This document shows positions 16,763 to 25,065 of a stretch of DNA of 64,000 bases, piece by piece. Numbering within the stretch: position 1 is the stretch's first letter; every line of letters starts with the position of its first letter. The stretch covers positions 21,165 to 85,164 of the forward strand of contig NZ_JACIDH010000015.1 of NCBI RefSeq assembly GCF_014196255.1, written 5' to 3'. The notes beneath the pieces were generated by a model. That model was given only the letters and a program-made list of their open reading frames with translations. It was not told the origin of the DNA and ran no database searches. The translations under genes were made by a program, and so were the position numbers. The stretch comes from Sphingomonas pseudosanguinis. GTDB taxonomy: Bacteria; Pseudomonadota; Alphaproteobacteria; Sphingomonadales; Sphingomonadaceae.

Positions 16763-18225
16763 TCCGCCGCCTCCGCCACGGCAGCAGCCTCCTCAACGCT
16801 ATCCGGCTCCAATTCGTCTGAAAGAGTTTCGATCTCCTCCAGCGCTGCTTTCAGATGGCCGATGATGGCGGCAGCGATATCCTCCGGTTCGGTCAGTGAC
16901 TCTTCCGTCTCTGCTTCGGTATCGCGAAGCCAGCTTATGTCGAGGTTGTCAGCGCGGTTGGTGATGGCTGCGCGCTCGAACTTGCGCCACCGGCTGTCCT
17001 CCCCCTGATCCTGCCGCGCAGCTTCGCCATTAGCATCAGCGCCATAGGCAGCCTCGAAATCAGCAAAGTCGGCAACTGTCAGCGGGCGAGTCTTGCCATA
17101 GGCAGGAGCATTCGCCCGCATGTCATAGACCCAGACCGCCTTGGTGTTGCCCTTGTCGCTCTTGCCGCGTCGGAAGAACAGCACGTTGGTCTTCACGCCC
17201 TGCGCATAGAAAATGCCGGTCGGCAGGCGCAGGATGGTGTGCAGGTCGCACAGGTCCATCAGCCAGGTACGCAGGCGACGGCCCGTATTATCCTCGAACA
17301 GCACGTTATCGGGGATGACCACGGCGGCGCGGCCACCGGGGGCCAATGCGCGCACGATATGCTCGACGAAGGCAAGTTGCTTGTTCGAGGTATCGGCCGT
17401 GATCGAGAAATCGGATCGGGTCGGTCGCCCTCCGCCTTTCTTGGTGCCAAAGGGCGGATTGGTCAGGATCAGATTGGCCTTGGGCAGCGCCTCACCATCG
17501 GGCGAGAGCGTATCGATATTTTCCATCCCACCTTCGATGCCGTGCAGCAGCAAGTTCATCAAGCTAAGGCGATGGGTATCCGGCACCAGCTCCGCGCCGC
17601 AAAAGGCGTTGTGCCTCTGGAAGAAGGCCTGCTGCTCGGTCAGCGTGTAGAGATCGTCCGTATGATCCTTGATGTAGCGATCGGCGGCGACGAGGAAACC
17701 CGCCGTTCCGCCTGCCGGGTCCTGGATTACTTCTCCCGGCTGCGGCTGCATCAGGCGCACGATGCAGTCGATCAACGGGCGGGGCGTGAAATACTGCCCG
17801 GCACCGGATTTCTTGTCGGCCGCGTTCTTCTCCAACAGACCTTCATAGAGGTTGCCCAGCCCCTCTTCGCGGGCGGAGAACCAGTCGAGCTTATCGATGT
17901 TGGACGTCAGCGCCTTCAGATTGGTCGGCTTGCGCAGGCGGGTTTGCGCATCAATGAATATCGCGCCGACCAGCGCGTCCTTCGCCTTGCCGAGTTCGAG
18001 CAGCATTGCCTTGTAATAATCGAGCTGCTCCATGCCTTCCCGCTTAGCGAGCAGGCCCCAGCGCCACCCTTCGGGCAACCGCTCCTCCTTGCCGGTTTCC
18101 TTCAGCATCTTGAGGAACAGCAGGTAGGTCAGCTCCGTCACATATTCATTATAGGTGACGCCGTCGTCGCGCAGGACATTGCACAGACCCCAAAGCTTGG
18201 CGACGATATCGGTGGTGGTGCTCAT
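16759..18225 (-). CDS. hsdM: Type I restriction-modification methyltransferase subunit
   Basis: 488 residues. HsdM_N helical domain (VAKLWGLCNVLRDDGVTYNEYV), then the N6-adenine methylase core with the SAM loop DPAGGTAGFLVAAD at about 166-179 and the catalytic NPPFG at about 254. It methylates adenine in the HsdS target and forms the M2S core. It starts directly after the hsdR stop (no gap) and overlaps hsdS by four bases, so the three subunits are coupled. The C-terminus is acidic and Glu rich. Confidence 0.95.
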   Translation of the reverse strand: MSTTTDIVAKLWGLCNVLRDDGVTYNEYVTELTYLLFLKMLKETGKEERLPEGWRWGLLAKREGMEQLDYYKAMLLELGKAKDALVGAIFIDAQTRLRKPTNLKALTSNIDKLDWFSAREEGLGNLYEGLLEKNAADKKSGAGQYFTPRPLIDCIVRLMQPQPGEVIQDPAGGTAGFLVAADRYIKDHTDDLYTLTEQQAFFQRHNAFCGAELVPDTHRLSLMNLLLHGIEGGMENIDTLSPDGEALPKANLILTNPPFGTKKGGGRPTRSDFSITADTSNKQLAFVEHIVRALAPGGRAAVVIPDNVLFEDNTGRRLRTWLMDLCDLHTILRLPTGIFYAQGVKTNVLFFRRGKSDKGNTKAVWVYDMRANAPAYGKTRPLTVADFADFEAAYGADANGEAARQDQGEDSRWRKFERAAITNRADNLDISWLRDTEAETEESLTEPEDIAAAIIGHLKAALEEIETLSDELEPDSVEEAAAVAEAAE

Positions 18226-21200
18226 TTACGCGGTCTTCTTCCACAATTCTTCGTTGATTCCGGCGAGGATGCTTTCCAGCTCCCCGCCAAACACCTTGTT
18301 CAGGCGATTGAAGCCGCCATCGGCGACGAACGGCTCCTTGTCGATGGCGGCGCGGTCCACCACGATTTCTTTTTCAATCTGATCGCCGATCCGCTTAAGC
18401 CATCGCTTTTGTGGGTCGGTCCATGCGCGGCTCGCCATTATAGCGCGCATGGCGTCGCGTACACGGTCTTCATAGGGGATAAGGGCATCGCCCAGCGCGG
18501 CCTGACGGACGAAGCCGATGACCGAGGCGGCGATTTCCTCATTGCGGGCATCGGCCCACGCACGGCGCAGATTGGCGTCTGAAAAACCCTTAGAATCCAG
18601 CGCCAGGCGCAGTTCCTTCAGATCGGCCCGGGTTAAATCGCGGGGACGCTGAACGACGAGCTTCAGCGCGGCGATGGTGTTGATATTGTCGCGGACGAAG
18701 GCGGCGAAGCTGTCCAAAAAATCCTCAGGCTTCGCGCCGCTGCCATAGCCGCGCGACACATCGACGACCTGATCCGCGTGCTTGGAAATCGGAACATAAC
18801 CGGGAGTATCGCCATCGGCCTGCCAATCGAGGATGGTGCCGATCGCGGCGCGGTCCTTCAGCCAGGCGGCAAGCCCAGGTGCATCGCCGGACATTACCCG
18901 TTGCAGCATTGCCTCTGGCGTTTCGCCCGCTGCGGCTTCGAACTGTTGCCTTGCCTCATCGGTCAGCTTCTTGATCCGGCGGCGCAGTTTCACGGCGAGC
19001 TGTTCGCGAATGGCCTCCCGCTGCTCATCGTTCTGCGCTTCCGTCATTTCGCGGACGAGCTGAGCAAAGCTGATCGACGGGTTAACAACGACAGGCTTCA
19101 TGTCGGTCATGTTCTGGAGGTGGGGGTAGAGATCGACGGCGTCGAAAATCCGGAAAACCTCCTTGCCAATTTCCGGACATTGGCGGGTCGCACGGCCGAT
19201 CATCTGTTCATACAGGATGCGGCTGTTCACCCGGCGCAGAAACACAAGGTTCGTGATCTTGGGCACGTCGATGCCGGTGGTGAGCAGATCGACGGTGACG
19301 ACGATTTGCGGGTTGGCATCGTTGCGGAACGAGCGAATCCAGTTCTTCACCTTGTCCACGCTGCCCGTGATTTTCTTCACGGCTGCATCGTCGATCTCGC
19401 CATATTGCTCGGCAAAAGCGGCCTTGATGGCGCTGACCACCATGTCCGCATGGGCATCGGTGGCGGCGAATATCAGCGTTTTGCCGGGTAGCGCCGGATC
19501 GATGTGCCGCGCCAGCTCCTCCGCCACGACGCGATTGAACTCCGGGGTAATAACCTGCCGGTTGAATGCCTCGACCTCGAAACGGATTTCGTCCGGCGCG
19601 TGGGCCAGATCGACTTCGCCGGTCCGCGTGTTCAGCAGTTCAAGCTCTTCATCCTTCTCGAACTTGATGCCGGCTCGCGCCAGCGCGGTTTCAATGCGGA
19701 TCGGCGGTTCATGGTCGATCAAAAAGCCGTCGACCACGGCCTCGCGGTAGGAATAGATGAAAACCGGATCACCGAAAATGTCGGTGGTGTGCAGCGCGGG
19801 CGTAGCCGTCAGGCCGATCTTCACCGCATCGAAATAGTCCAGCACGCGCCGATATTTCGAGATATAATCGTCCTGCCCCCGGAAGCTCAGCTCTGCGTCG
19901 GACATCTCCCGATCGAGCAGGTAGCCGCGATGACATTCGTCGATGACCATTAGGTCATATTGGTCAACGGGCGGCATGGATGCGGCATCGGCCGCGAACA
20001 GGACACGCTTCACCAAGCCCTGAATCGTGCAGATGTGGACTTTGGTTTCCACGTCCGGGGTCACGTCGCCCAAGCCCTTGAGGCCGAAGATTTCAGCGAA
20101 CGTCTTGCCGGACACAACCTTGGTGGTCGAAAACTCGCCCTCAGTCTGGTCGCCAAGAGCGCTGCGATCGACCACGAAGCAGATGCGTCGGAACCGTTTG
20201 GCCGACAGCAAGCGGTACAGCATGGCGATAGCGAGCTTGGTCTTTCCTGTGCCGGTCGCCATCGCAACCAGGACGGCGCGCTGCTCAGACGACAATGCCG
20301 CTTCCACCGAGCGAATCGCGCTTTCCTGATAATGGCGAAGCGGGAAGCCGAATTCGAATGGCTGCGTCTTAAGCGCCGCATCAGCCGCGTCCTGATCGAC
20401 TTCAAGCTGCCCGGCGAGGCCTTCCGGCGTCGGCCAGTCCACCAACGCGCGACGATGGTTTGCTGCGCGGCGGGTATCGCGGAACCAGATGCCGCTCTCT
20501 GTCTCAATCTGCTTTAGATAGGATCGGCCATTCGCGCTGAACACAAATGGCACCTTGTGTTCGCCCCATGGCCCACCCGCATAGTTGAAATCGGCGCTGT
20601 CTTTTATGCCGGTTGAATAGCGCTCAGCCTGGTCGATCGCGGCTGACACATTCTTCCGGCGTCGCTTTGCCTCCACAACGCCGATCAGAGTTGTACCAGC
20701 GAACAGGGCATAATCGGCGGGGCCATTTGCGGTTGGCCATTCAGCTATTGCAAGATTGCGACCCTTGGCGGGGCGAACACCGTTGCTGTATCGAAGGTCG
20801 CGGGTATCAACCTCCCATCCACGATCGCGCAATTGCTGATCGATAAGGGCACGGGTTTCCGCTTCGTCGAGGTCGATCTTGACCGCAGCCTTTTCACCAC
20901 GCTCGACCAATTGAGCAGCCTCAGCGCGAGGTAGAGTTTCGGCTTCGGCTTGGAGGGCGGCGAGCTTGCTTGTGACTTCAGCCTTCTCGGCATCAATGTC
21001 TTGGGCGATCTTCTCCCAGGCGGCTCGCTCCTCGGCCTCGCGTGCCAATCTTGATTCTATGGCCTCGCGTGCGTGGGCCTGTTCTTCTGCTTCAAGGCGA
21101 GCGCGAGCCGCATCGCCTTCTGTTTCCGCCACCTTCTGCCTGAGCTTTTCAATCTCTTCGCGCAAGGCAACGGTCGCATCAACAGGCTGGCGCGGCGGCA

Positions 21201-21603
21201 CGAATGCACCAGACTGAAAATTGGCAGCGCGGCCATAGGTCCGATGAAACCAGATGCCCAGCGACCAAGCGAATTTCAGCGCCGTCAGAGCAGTGGAATG
21301 ATTGCCCTTTGCTTCATGCACGGCGCTGTTGCCTGCTTTCCGCAGAGCATGAAAAATATCGGCTGCTTCCTTGGGAATCAGGCGATCATATGACAGGCGA
21401 CGCAGCGTTTCTTCGAATGTCTCGCGCTCATCACGATAAACGGCGTGATGCGCAGCGACCATCTTCGCCATCAATTCAGCAAACTGGCGAAGCTTAACGA
21501 TGGCAGTGGAAGGATCGCTTGAGAAATAGCGTTCCGCCAGCCCTCCTAACGTTACCAGCTGTTCATCATGGGCTTCCAAAAAGCCGAAATTCAGCGAGTC
21601 CAT
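18226..21603 (-). CDS. hsdR: Type I restriction endonuclease subunit
   Basis: 1125 residues. A DUF4145-like helical domain comes first (about 1-130), then a coiled-coil stretch (150-230). The HsdR nuclease domain follows, with DYALFAG and VVEAKR (about residue 305) as PD-(D/E)XK residues. Next are SF2 translocase motors with MATGTGKT near 450 and DECHRGY as Walker B, and a C-terminal helical region that docks on the methylase. It pumps DNA and cuts at a distance from unmethylated sites. It is the first gene of the hsdR-hsdM-hsdS-mrr operon. The promoter must lie in the 21604-22253 gap. Confidence 0.95.
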   Translation of the reverse strand: MDSLNFGFLEAHDEQLVTLGGLAERYFSSDPSTAIVKLRQFAELMAKMVAAHHAVYRDERETFEETLRRLSYDRLIPKEAADIFHALRKAGNSAVHEAKGNHSTALTALKFAWSLGIWFHRTYGRAANFQSGAFVPPRQPVDATVALREEIEKLRQKVAETEGDAARARLEAEEQAHAREAIESRLAREAEERAAWEKIAQDIDAEKAEVTSKLAALQAEAETLPRAEAAQLVERGEKAAVKIDLDEAETRALIDQQLRDRGWEVDTRDLRYSNGVRPAKGRNLAIAEWPTANGPADYALFAGTTLIGVVEAKRRRKNVSAAIDQAERYSTGIKDSADFNYAGGPWGEHKVPFVFSANGRSYLKQIETESGIWFRDTRRAANHRRALVDWPTPEGLAGQLEVDQDAADAALKTQPFEFGFPLRHYQESAIRSVEAALSSEQRAVLVAMATGTGKTKLAIAMLYRLLSAKRFRRICFVVDRSALGDQTEGEFSTTKVVSGKTFAEIFGLKGLGDVTPDVETKVHICTIQGLVKRVLFAADAASMPPVDQYDLMVIDECHRGYLLDREMSDAELSFRGQDDYISKYRRVLDYFDAVKIGLTATPALHTTDIFGDPVFIYSYREAVVDGFLIDHEPPIRIETALARAGIKFEKDEELELLNTRTGEVDLAHAPDEIRFEVEAFNRQVITPEFNRVVAEELARHIDPALPGKTLIFAATDAHADMVVSAIKAAFAEQYGEIDDAAVKKITGSVDKVKNWIRSFRNDANPQIVVTVDLLTTGIDVPKITNLVFLRRVNSRILYEQMIGRATRQCPEIGKEVFRIFDAVDLYPHLQNMTDMKPVVVNPSISFAQLVREMTEAQNDEQREAIREQLAVKLRRRIKKLTDEARQQFEAAAGETPEAMLQRVMSGDAPGLAAWLKDRAAIGTILDWQADGDTPGYVPISKHADQVVDVSRGYGSGAKPEDFLDSFAAFVRDNINTIAALKLVVQRPRDLTRADLKELRLALDSKGFSDANLRRAWADARNEEIAASVIGFVRQAALGDALIPYEDRVRDAMRAIMASRAWTDPQKRWLKRIGDQIEKEIVVDRAAIDKEPFVADGGFNRLNKVFGGELESILAGINEELWKKTA

Positions 21604-22107
21604 CGCTCCCCCTGTTCACCAATGCTCCGGTGGCTTAGCTTCCGGCGGGGATCGCAAAATATGGCAATCAGATCAAATCATATCTCAGACCGGCAGCATA
21701 TCAGCTTTACGCGCCCTATATATGCGGACAGTCTGAAATCCGCTGAATCTAAGTTGCCTGTGTCTGTGAGAACAGGTAAGCAAAGGCTGAACGTCGGCAT
21801 CCGATAAGATCTGCCGTTAGCCACGTCGCCGGTGAACGGCAGAATTGTTCCAGCGTCAGACATATCTACGCCAGCACGGAAAAACATCGGCGCACGGCTT
21901 TCGTAATGCCCCGGCGTTGCGGGTCGGTCCGCCAGCATAGACACGATGGTCGAGACCTCCGGCCGGTTTGCTCGAGCATGGTAGCTGGCATGACGCGTTC
22001 GGACATATTGTGCGGCTGAAGGACGCGCAGCATCCACGGCGATTGGGAAGCGCCGCGGTGGCGGCGTATCGCCAACGTGCCAAACCTCGTTCAATGTCCT
22101 TGCCTCT

Positions 22108-22129
22108 TTGTACCCCTTCTTGTACCCCT
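22108..22129 (+). repeat. Paired TTGTACCCCT repeats (possible integrase arm sites)
   Basis: TTGTACCCCT occurs at 22108-22117 and again at 22120-22129, twelve bases apart, about 80 bases from the tRNA fragment. Repeated short sites at that distance from a core are what integrase arm-type sites look like. No integrase gene is present. Confidence 0.4.
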
Positions 22130-22206
22130 CAGTGTGCAACTCGCTGGCAGACGGGTTGCGCGGCGACGTAAAAACAATGACTTAGCGCGCGGCAAAAATA
22201 GGTCAG

Positions 22207-22226
22207 GAATCCTGTCTCCCCGACCA
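22207..22226 (+). other. tRNA-Pro 3'-end fragment: candidate att site
   Basis: GAATCCTGTCTCCCCGACCA reads as the end of a tRNA: the T-loop tail GAAT, 3' T-stem CCTGT, acceptor strand CTCCCCG, discriminator A and CCA. A partner acceptor strand (CGGGGAG) and the rest of a cloverleaf are absent upstream, so it is only a fragment. The discriminator and acceptor suit tRNA-Pro. Such duplicated 3' ends are left by islands that integrate into tRNA genes. The intact gene would lie outside the window. Confidence 0.55.
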
Positions 22227-22253
22227 TCCGCACATCATCATCCGCCCACCTGG

Positions 22254-23573
22254 TCAGCCGGCACCAATCCGCACATCGCGATAGCGCGGGTTGAGGATGT
22301 GAAAGACCAGCAGCGCGACCAGATAGGCCATGCCGCAGGCGATGAAGAAGGGCTGGTAGCTGCCCACCCGGTCGAGCAGCACGCCCAGCGCCTTGGAGGC
22401 GATGAACCCGCCCGTCGCACCTGCAAAGCCGCCCAGACCGATCAGCGTTCCTTGGGCATAGCGAGGGAACTGGTCGCCCGGCAAAGCGAAGAGGTTGGTC
22501 GAAAAACCCTGATGCGCGGCGCAGGCCAGGCCGATCATCGCGACCGCGATCCAGATACTGCTCGCCTGTGCGGCGAACATCACCGGCAGGGCGAACAGCG
22601 CGCAGGCGAACATCGCGCGCTTGCGGGCGCGGCCCGTCTCGACCCCGGTCTTCAAAAGCCGTGACGAATACCAGCCGCCCAGGATCGCGCCGACATCGGC
22701 CATGATATAGATGGCGACCAGCGGCGGGCCGAAGCTCTTCAGGTCATAGCCATAACGGCTATGGAAGAAATCCGGCAGCCAGAACAGGAAGGTCCACCAG
22801 ACCGGATCGATCAGAAAGCGCCCGGTCATATAGGACCAGGTTTCCCGGTGACGCAGCACGGTACGGAAACCCGCGCGGCCCGTCGTCGCGACCGGCTCCG
22901 CCTCGATCCAGGCGCGTTCCTCGGGCGTGATGCGCGGATGCGCGTGCGGCGGGTGATAGAGCCGCCACCACGCGCCCAGCCAGACCAGGTTGAACAACCC
23001 GGTGATGATGAACGCCCAGCGCCAGTCGAGCACCAGATCGGCGACGATGAAACCGATCAGGAGCGGGGTCACCACCGCGCCGACATTGGCGCCGGCGTTG
23101 AAGATGCCGATGGCGAGTGCCCGCTCCTTCTTCGGAAACCATTGCGACGCGGCGGCAAGTGCGGAGGGGTAGGTCCCCGCCTCACCAAAGGCCAGCGGGA
23201 TGCGCGCGATCACGAAGCCGGTGGTCGAGGTGACCAGCGTCTGGGCGAAATGCCCGACGGTCCAGCTGCCCATCGCCAGCAGATAGCCGGCACGCGGCCC
23301 GATCCGGTCGATCAGCCACCCGAACAGCAGGAAACCGACCCCGTAGGCGACCTGGAAATAGCCGGTGATGTCGCCATAGCCGCTATTGGTCCAGCCGTAG
23401 AGTGCGGTCAGCTGCGGCTTGAGAACGCCCAGCACCAGCCGGTCGATATAGCTGAGCACGACCGCCGCGAACAGCAGACCGCAGATCACCCATCGCACCC
23501 GCCCGCGCGGCGCGGGCACGGCCTGGACGGCGGTATCGGGTCCGGTGGCGGCGGCCTGTTGCAAATCGCTCAT
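22254..23573 (-). CDS. MFS permease, hexuronate (ExuT-like) type
   Basis: 439 residues with twelve predicted membrane helices. SYIDRLVLGVLKPQL after helix 1 is typical of the anion:cation symporter branch that includes ExuT. FGWLIDRIGPRAGYLL is the loop 2-3 motif. Its start lies one base after the stop of the mannonate dehydratase gene, so both are one operon. The context (alpha-glucuronidase, hexuronate catabolism) points to inner-membrane uptake of glucuronate or related uronic acids. Substrate is inference. Confidence 0.88.
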   Translation of the reverse strand: MSDLQQAAATGPDTAVQAVPAPRGRVRWVICGLLFAAVVLSYIDRLVLGVLKPQLTALYGWTNSGYGDITGYFQVAYGVGFLLFGWLIDRIGPRAGYLLAMGSWTVGHFAQTLVTSTTGFVIARIPLAFGEAGTYPSALAAASQWFPKKERALAIGIFNAGANVGAVVTPLLIGFIVADLVLDWRWAFIITGLFNLVWLGAWWRLYHPPHAHPRITPEERAWIEAEPVATTGRAGFRTVLRHRETWSYMTGRFLIDPVWWTFLFWLPDFFHSRYGYDLKSFGPPLVAIYIMADVGAILGGWYSSRLLKTGVETGRARKRAMFACALFALPVMFAAQASSIWIAVAMIGLACAAHQGFSTNLFALPGDQFPRYAQGTLIGLGGFAGATGGFIASKALGVLLDRVGSYQPFFIACGMAYLVALLVFHILNPRYRDVRIGAG

Positions 23574-23574
23574 C

Positions 23575-24786
23575 TCACCAGCTCCACAGAGTGCCGTCCT
23601 CCAGACGGTTCACCGGCAGATAGGCGCGCTTATAGGGGTGGGCCGCTGCGCGCTCCTCGTCGATCGACACGCCCAGACCGGGGGCGTCGCCGGGGTGCAT
23701 CATCCCGTCCTCGAACCGGTAATGATGCGGGAAGACGGCGTCGGTCTCCTCGGTATGCGGCATATGCTCCTGAATGCCGAAATTGGGGACCGACAGCCCG
23801 AAATGCAGCGCCGCCGCCATCGTCACCGGCGACAGGTCGGTCGCGCCGTGGCAGCCCGTGCGCACCTGATACAGGTCGGCGAGCGCGGCGATCCGCCGCA
23901 AATGGGTCAAGCCACCGGCATGGACGACGGTCGCGCGGATATAGTCGATCAGCTGGTTCTCGATCAGATGCTTGGCATCCCAGATCGAGTTGAACACCTC
24001 ACCCACCGCGATCGGCGTCGTGCTGTGCTGACGGATCAGGCGGAAGCTGTCCTGATTTTCCGCCGGCGTCGCATCCTCGATCCAGAAAGGACGATAGGGC
24101 TCCAGATCCTTGCCCAGCCGCGCCGCTTCGATCGGGGTCAGGCGGTGGTGGACGTCGTGGAGCAGGTGGACGTCCCAGCCCAATGCCTCGCGCGCCGCCG
24201 CGAACAGTTCGGGGACGACGCGCAGATATTTCTCGGTCGACCAGACGCTCTCGCTCGGCAGGTCGGCATCGGCGGGTTCGTAACGCTGGCCCGCCTTCGC
24301 TACGCCATAGGTGGAGGCCAGCCCCGGCACGCCGCATTGCAGGCGGATCGCGCGATAGCCTTCGTCGCGGTGACGGATCGCGGTCTCGATCGTATCCTCA
24401 ATGATCGTACCATTGGCGTGGCAATAGACCAGGCACCCCTCACGCGCCGCGCCGCCCAGCAGCTGATAAATGGGCAGCCCGGCGACCTTGCCCTTGATGT
24501 CCCACAGCGCCATGTCGACTGCCGCGATCGCAGTCATCGTCACCGGCCCGCGTCGCCAATAGGCACCCTTGTAGAGATATTGCCATATGTCCTCGATCCG
24601 GTGCGCATCGCGACCGATCAGGCACGGAATGACATGATCCTGGAGATAGCTGGCGACCGCCAGTTCGCGGCCGTTGAGCGTCGCATCGCCCAGGCCGGTG
24701 GTGCCGTCGTCGCATTCGATCTTCAGCGTGACGAAGTTGCGCCCCGGCGATGTGACGATCAGGCGGGCGGCGATGATCTTGGGCAT
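23575..24786 (-). CDS. manD: D-mannonate dehydratase (enolase superfamily, ManD)
   Basis: 403 residues. The sequence follows the characterised ManD of Novosphingobium closely in pattern: [54 protein letters not shown], then [14 protein letters not shown] and [10 protein letters not shown] with the Mg ligands of the barrel. The enzyme dehydrates D-mannonate to 2-keto-3-deoxygluconate in hexuronate breakdown. The ATG at 24786 is set by GAAGGA ten bases ahead; the frame extends 47 codons further without support. Divergent from the GH67 gene, upstream of the permease gene. Confidence 0.92.
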   Translation of the reverse strand: MPKIIAARLIVTSPGRNFVTLKIECDDGTTGLGDATLNGRELAVASYLQDHVIPCLIGRDAHRIEDIWQYLYKGAYWRRGPVTMTAIAAVDMALWDIKGKVAGLPIYQLLGGAAREGCLVYCHANGTIIEDTIETAIRHRDEGYRAIRLQCGVPGLASTYGVAKAGQRYEPADADLPSESVWSTEKYLRVVPELFAAAREALGWDVHLLHDVHHRLTPIEAARLGKDLEPYRPFWIEDATPAENQDSFRLIRQHSTTPIAVGEVFNSIWDAKHLIENQLIDYIRATVVHAGGLTHLRRIAALADLYQVRTGCHGATDLSPVTMAAALHFGLSVPNFGIQEHMPHTEETDAVFPHHYRFEDGMMHPGDAPGLGVSIDEERAAAHPYKRAYLPVNRLEDGTLWSW

Positions 24787-24992
24787 GGAAGGACGTCCTT
24801 CAGACGATGACGGGGATGCGCCCCGCAACGGCGCGCGCGACCCGACGGTCGGACACGATCCGCGACGATACCGCGCTCGGAAACGGAGATGGCACGGGAG
24901 CGGCGGGCCGCGACACGGCGCGGTCAAGGCGATCAGCCTGCACGGACATTCCGGCCCCTCCTGTTGCGACAGCGGCGTTCAACCGGCTTGCC

Positions 24993-25006
24993 AATTGGTC
25001 TGACAG
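24993..25006. promoter_or_regulatory. Candidate hexuronate operator between manD and GH67 gene
   Basis: AATTGGTCTGACAG contains, on the minus strand, TCAGACCAAT. The same RACCAAT half-site occurs twice before the TonB receptor gene at 27549. TTGGTNNNACCAA is the kind of site used by FadR-branch GntR regulators such as UxuR/ExuR. The regulator gene is not in the window. The rest of the 279-base divergent region (24787-25065) holds both promoters. Confidence 0.4.
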
Positions 25007-25065
25007 CATTACCATTATGTGCGAATGTCGGCTTGTCAATCGCCGGCCCCTTGGGAGAGCGCGGA

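Larger units (their letters stand above)
21604..22253. other. Gene-poor island edge upstream of hsdR
   Basis: 650 bases without a convincing gene. A 153-codon minus-strand frame (21678-22139) has no family features or ribosome site. The left part is AT-richer and probably carries the hsdR promoter. The right part holds the TTGTACCCCT repeats and the tRNA-Pro 3' fragment. Confidence 0.55.

Noticed and set aside
17239..18582. 447-codon plus-strand frame across hsdM/hsdR
   Set aside because: Antisense to two well-defined genes; no family features or ribosome site.
21678..22139. 153-codon minus-strand frame near the island edge
   Set aside because: No start signal, no recognisable domain, and it overlaps the repeat region; treated as noncoding.
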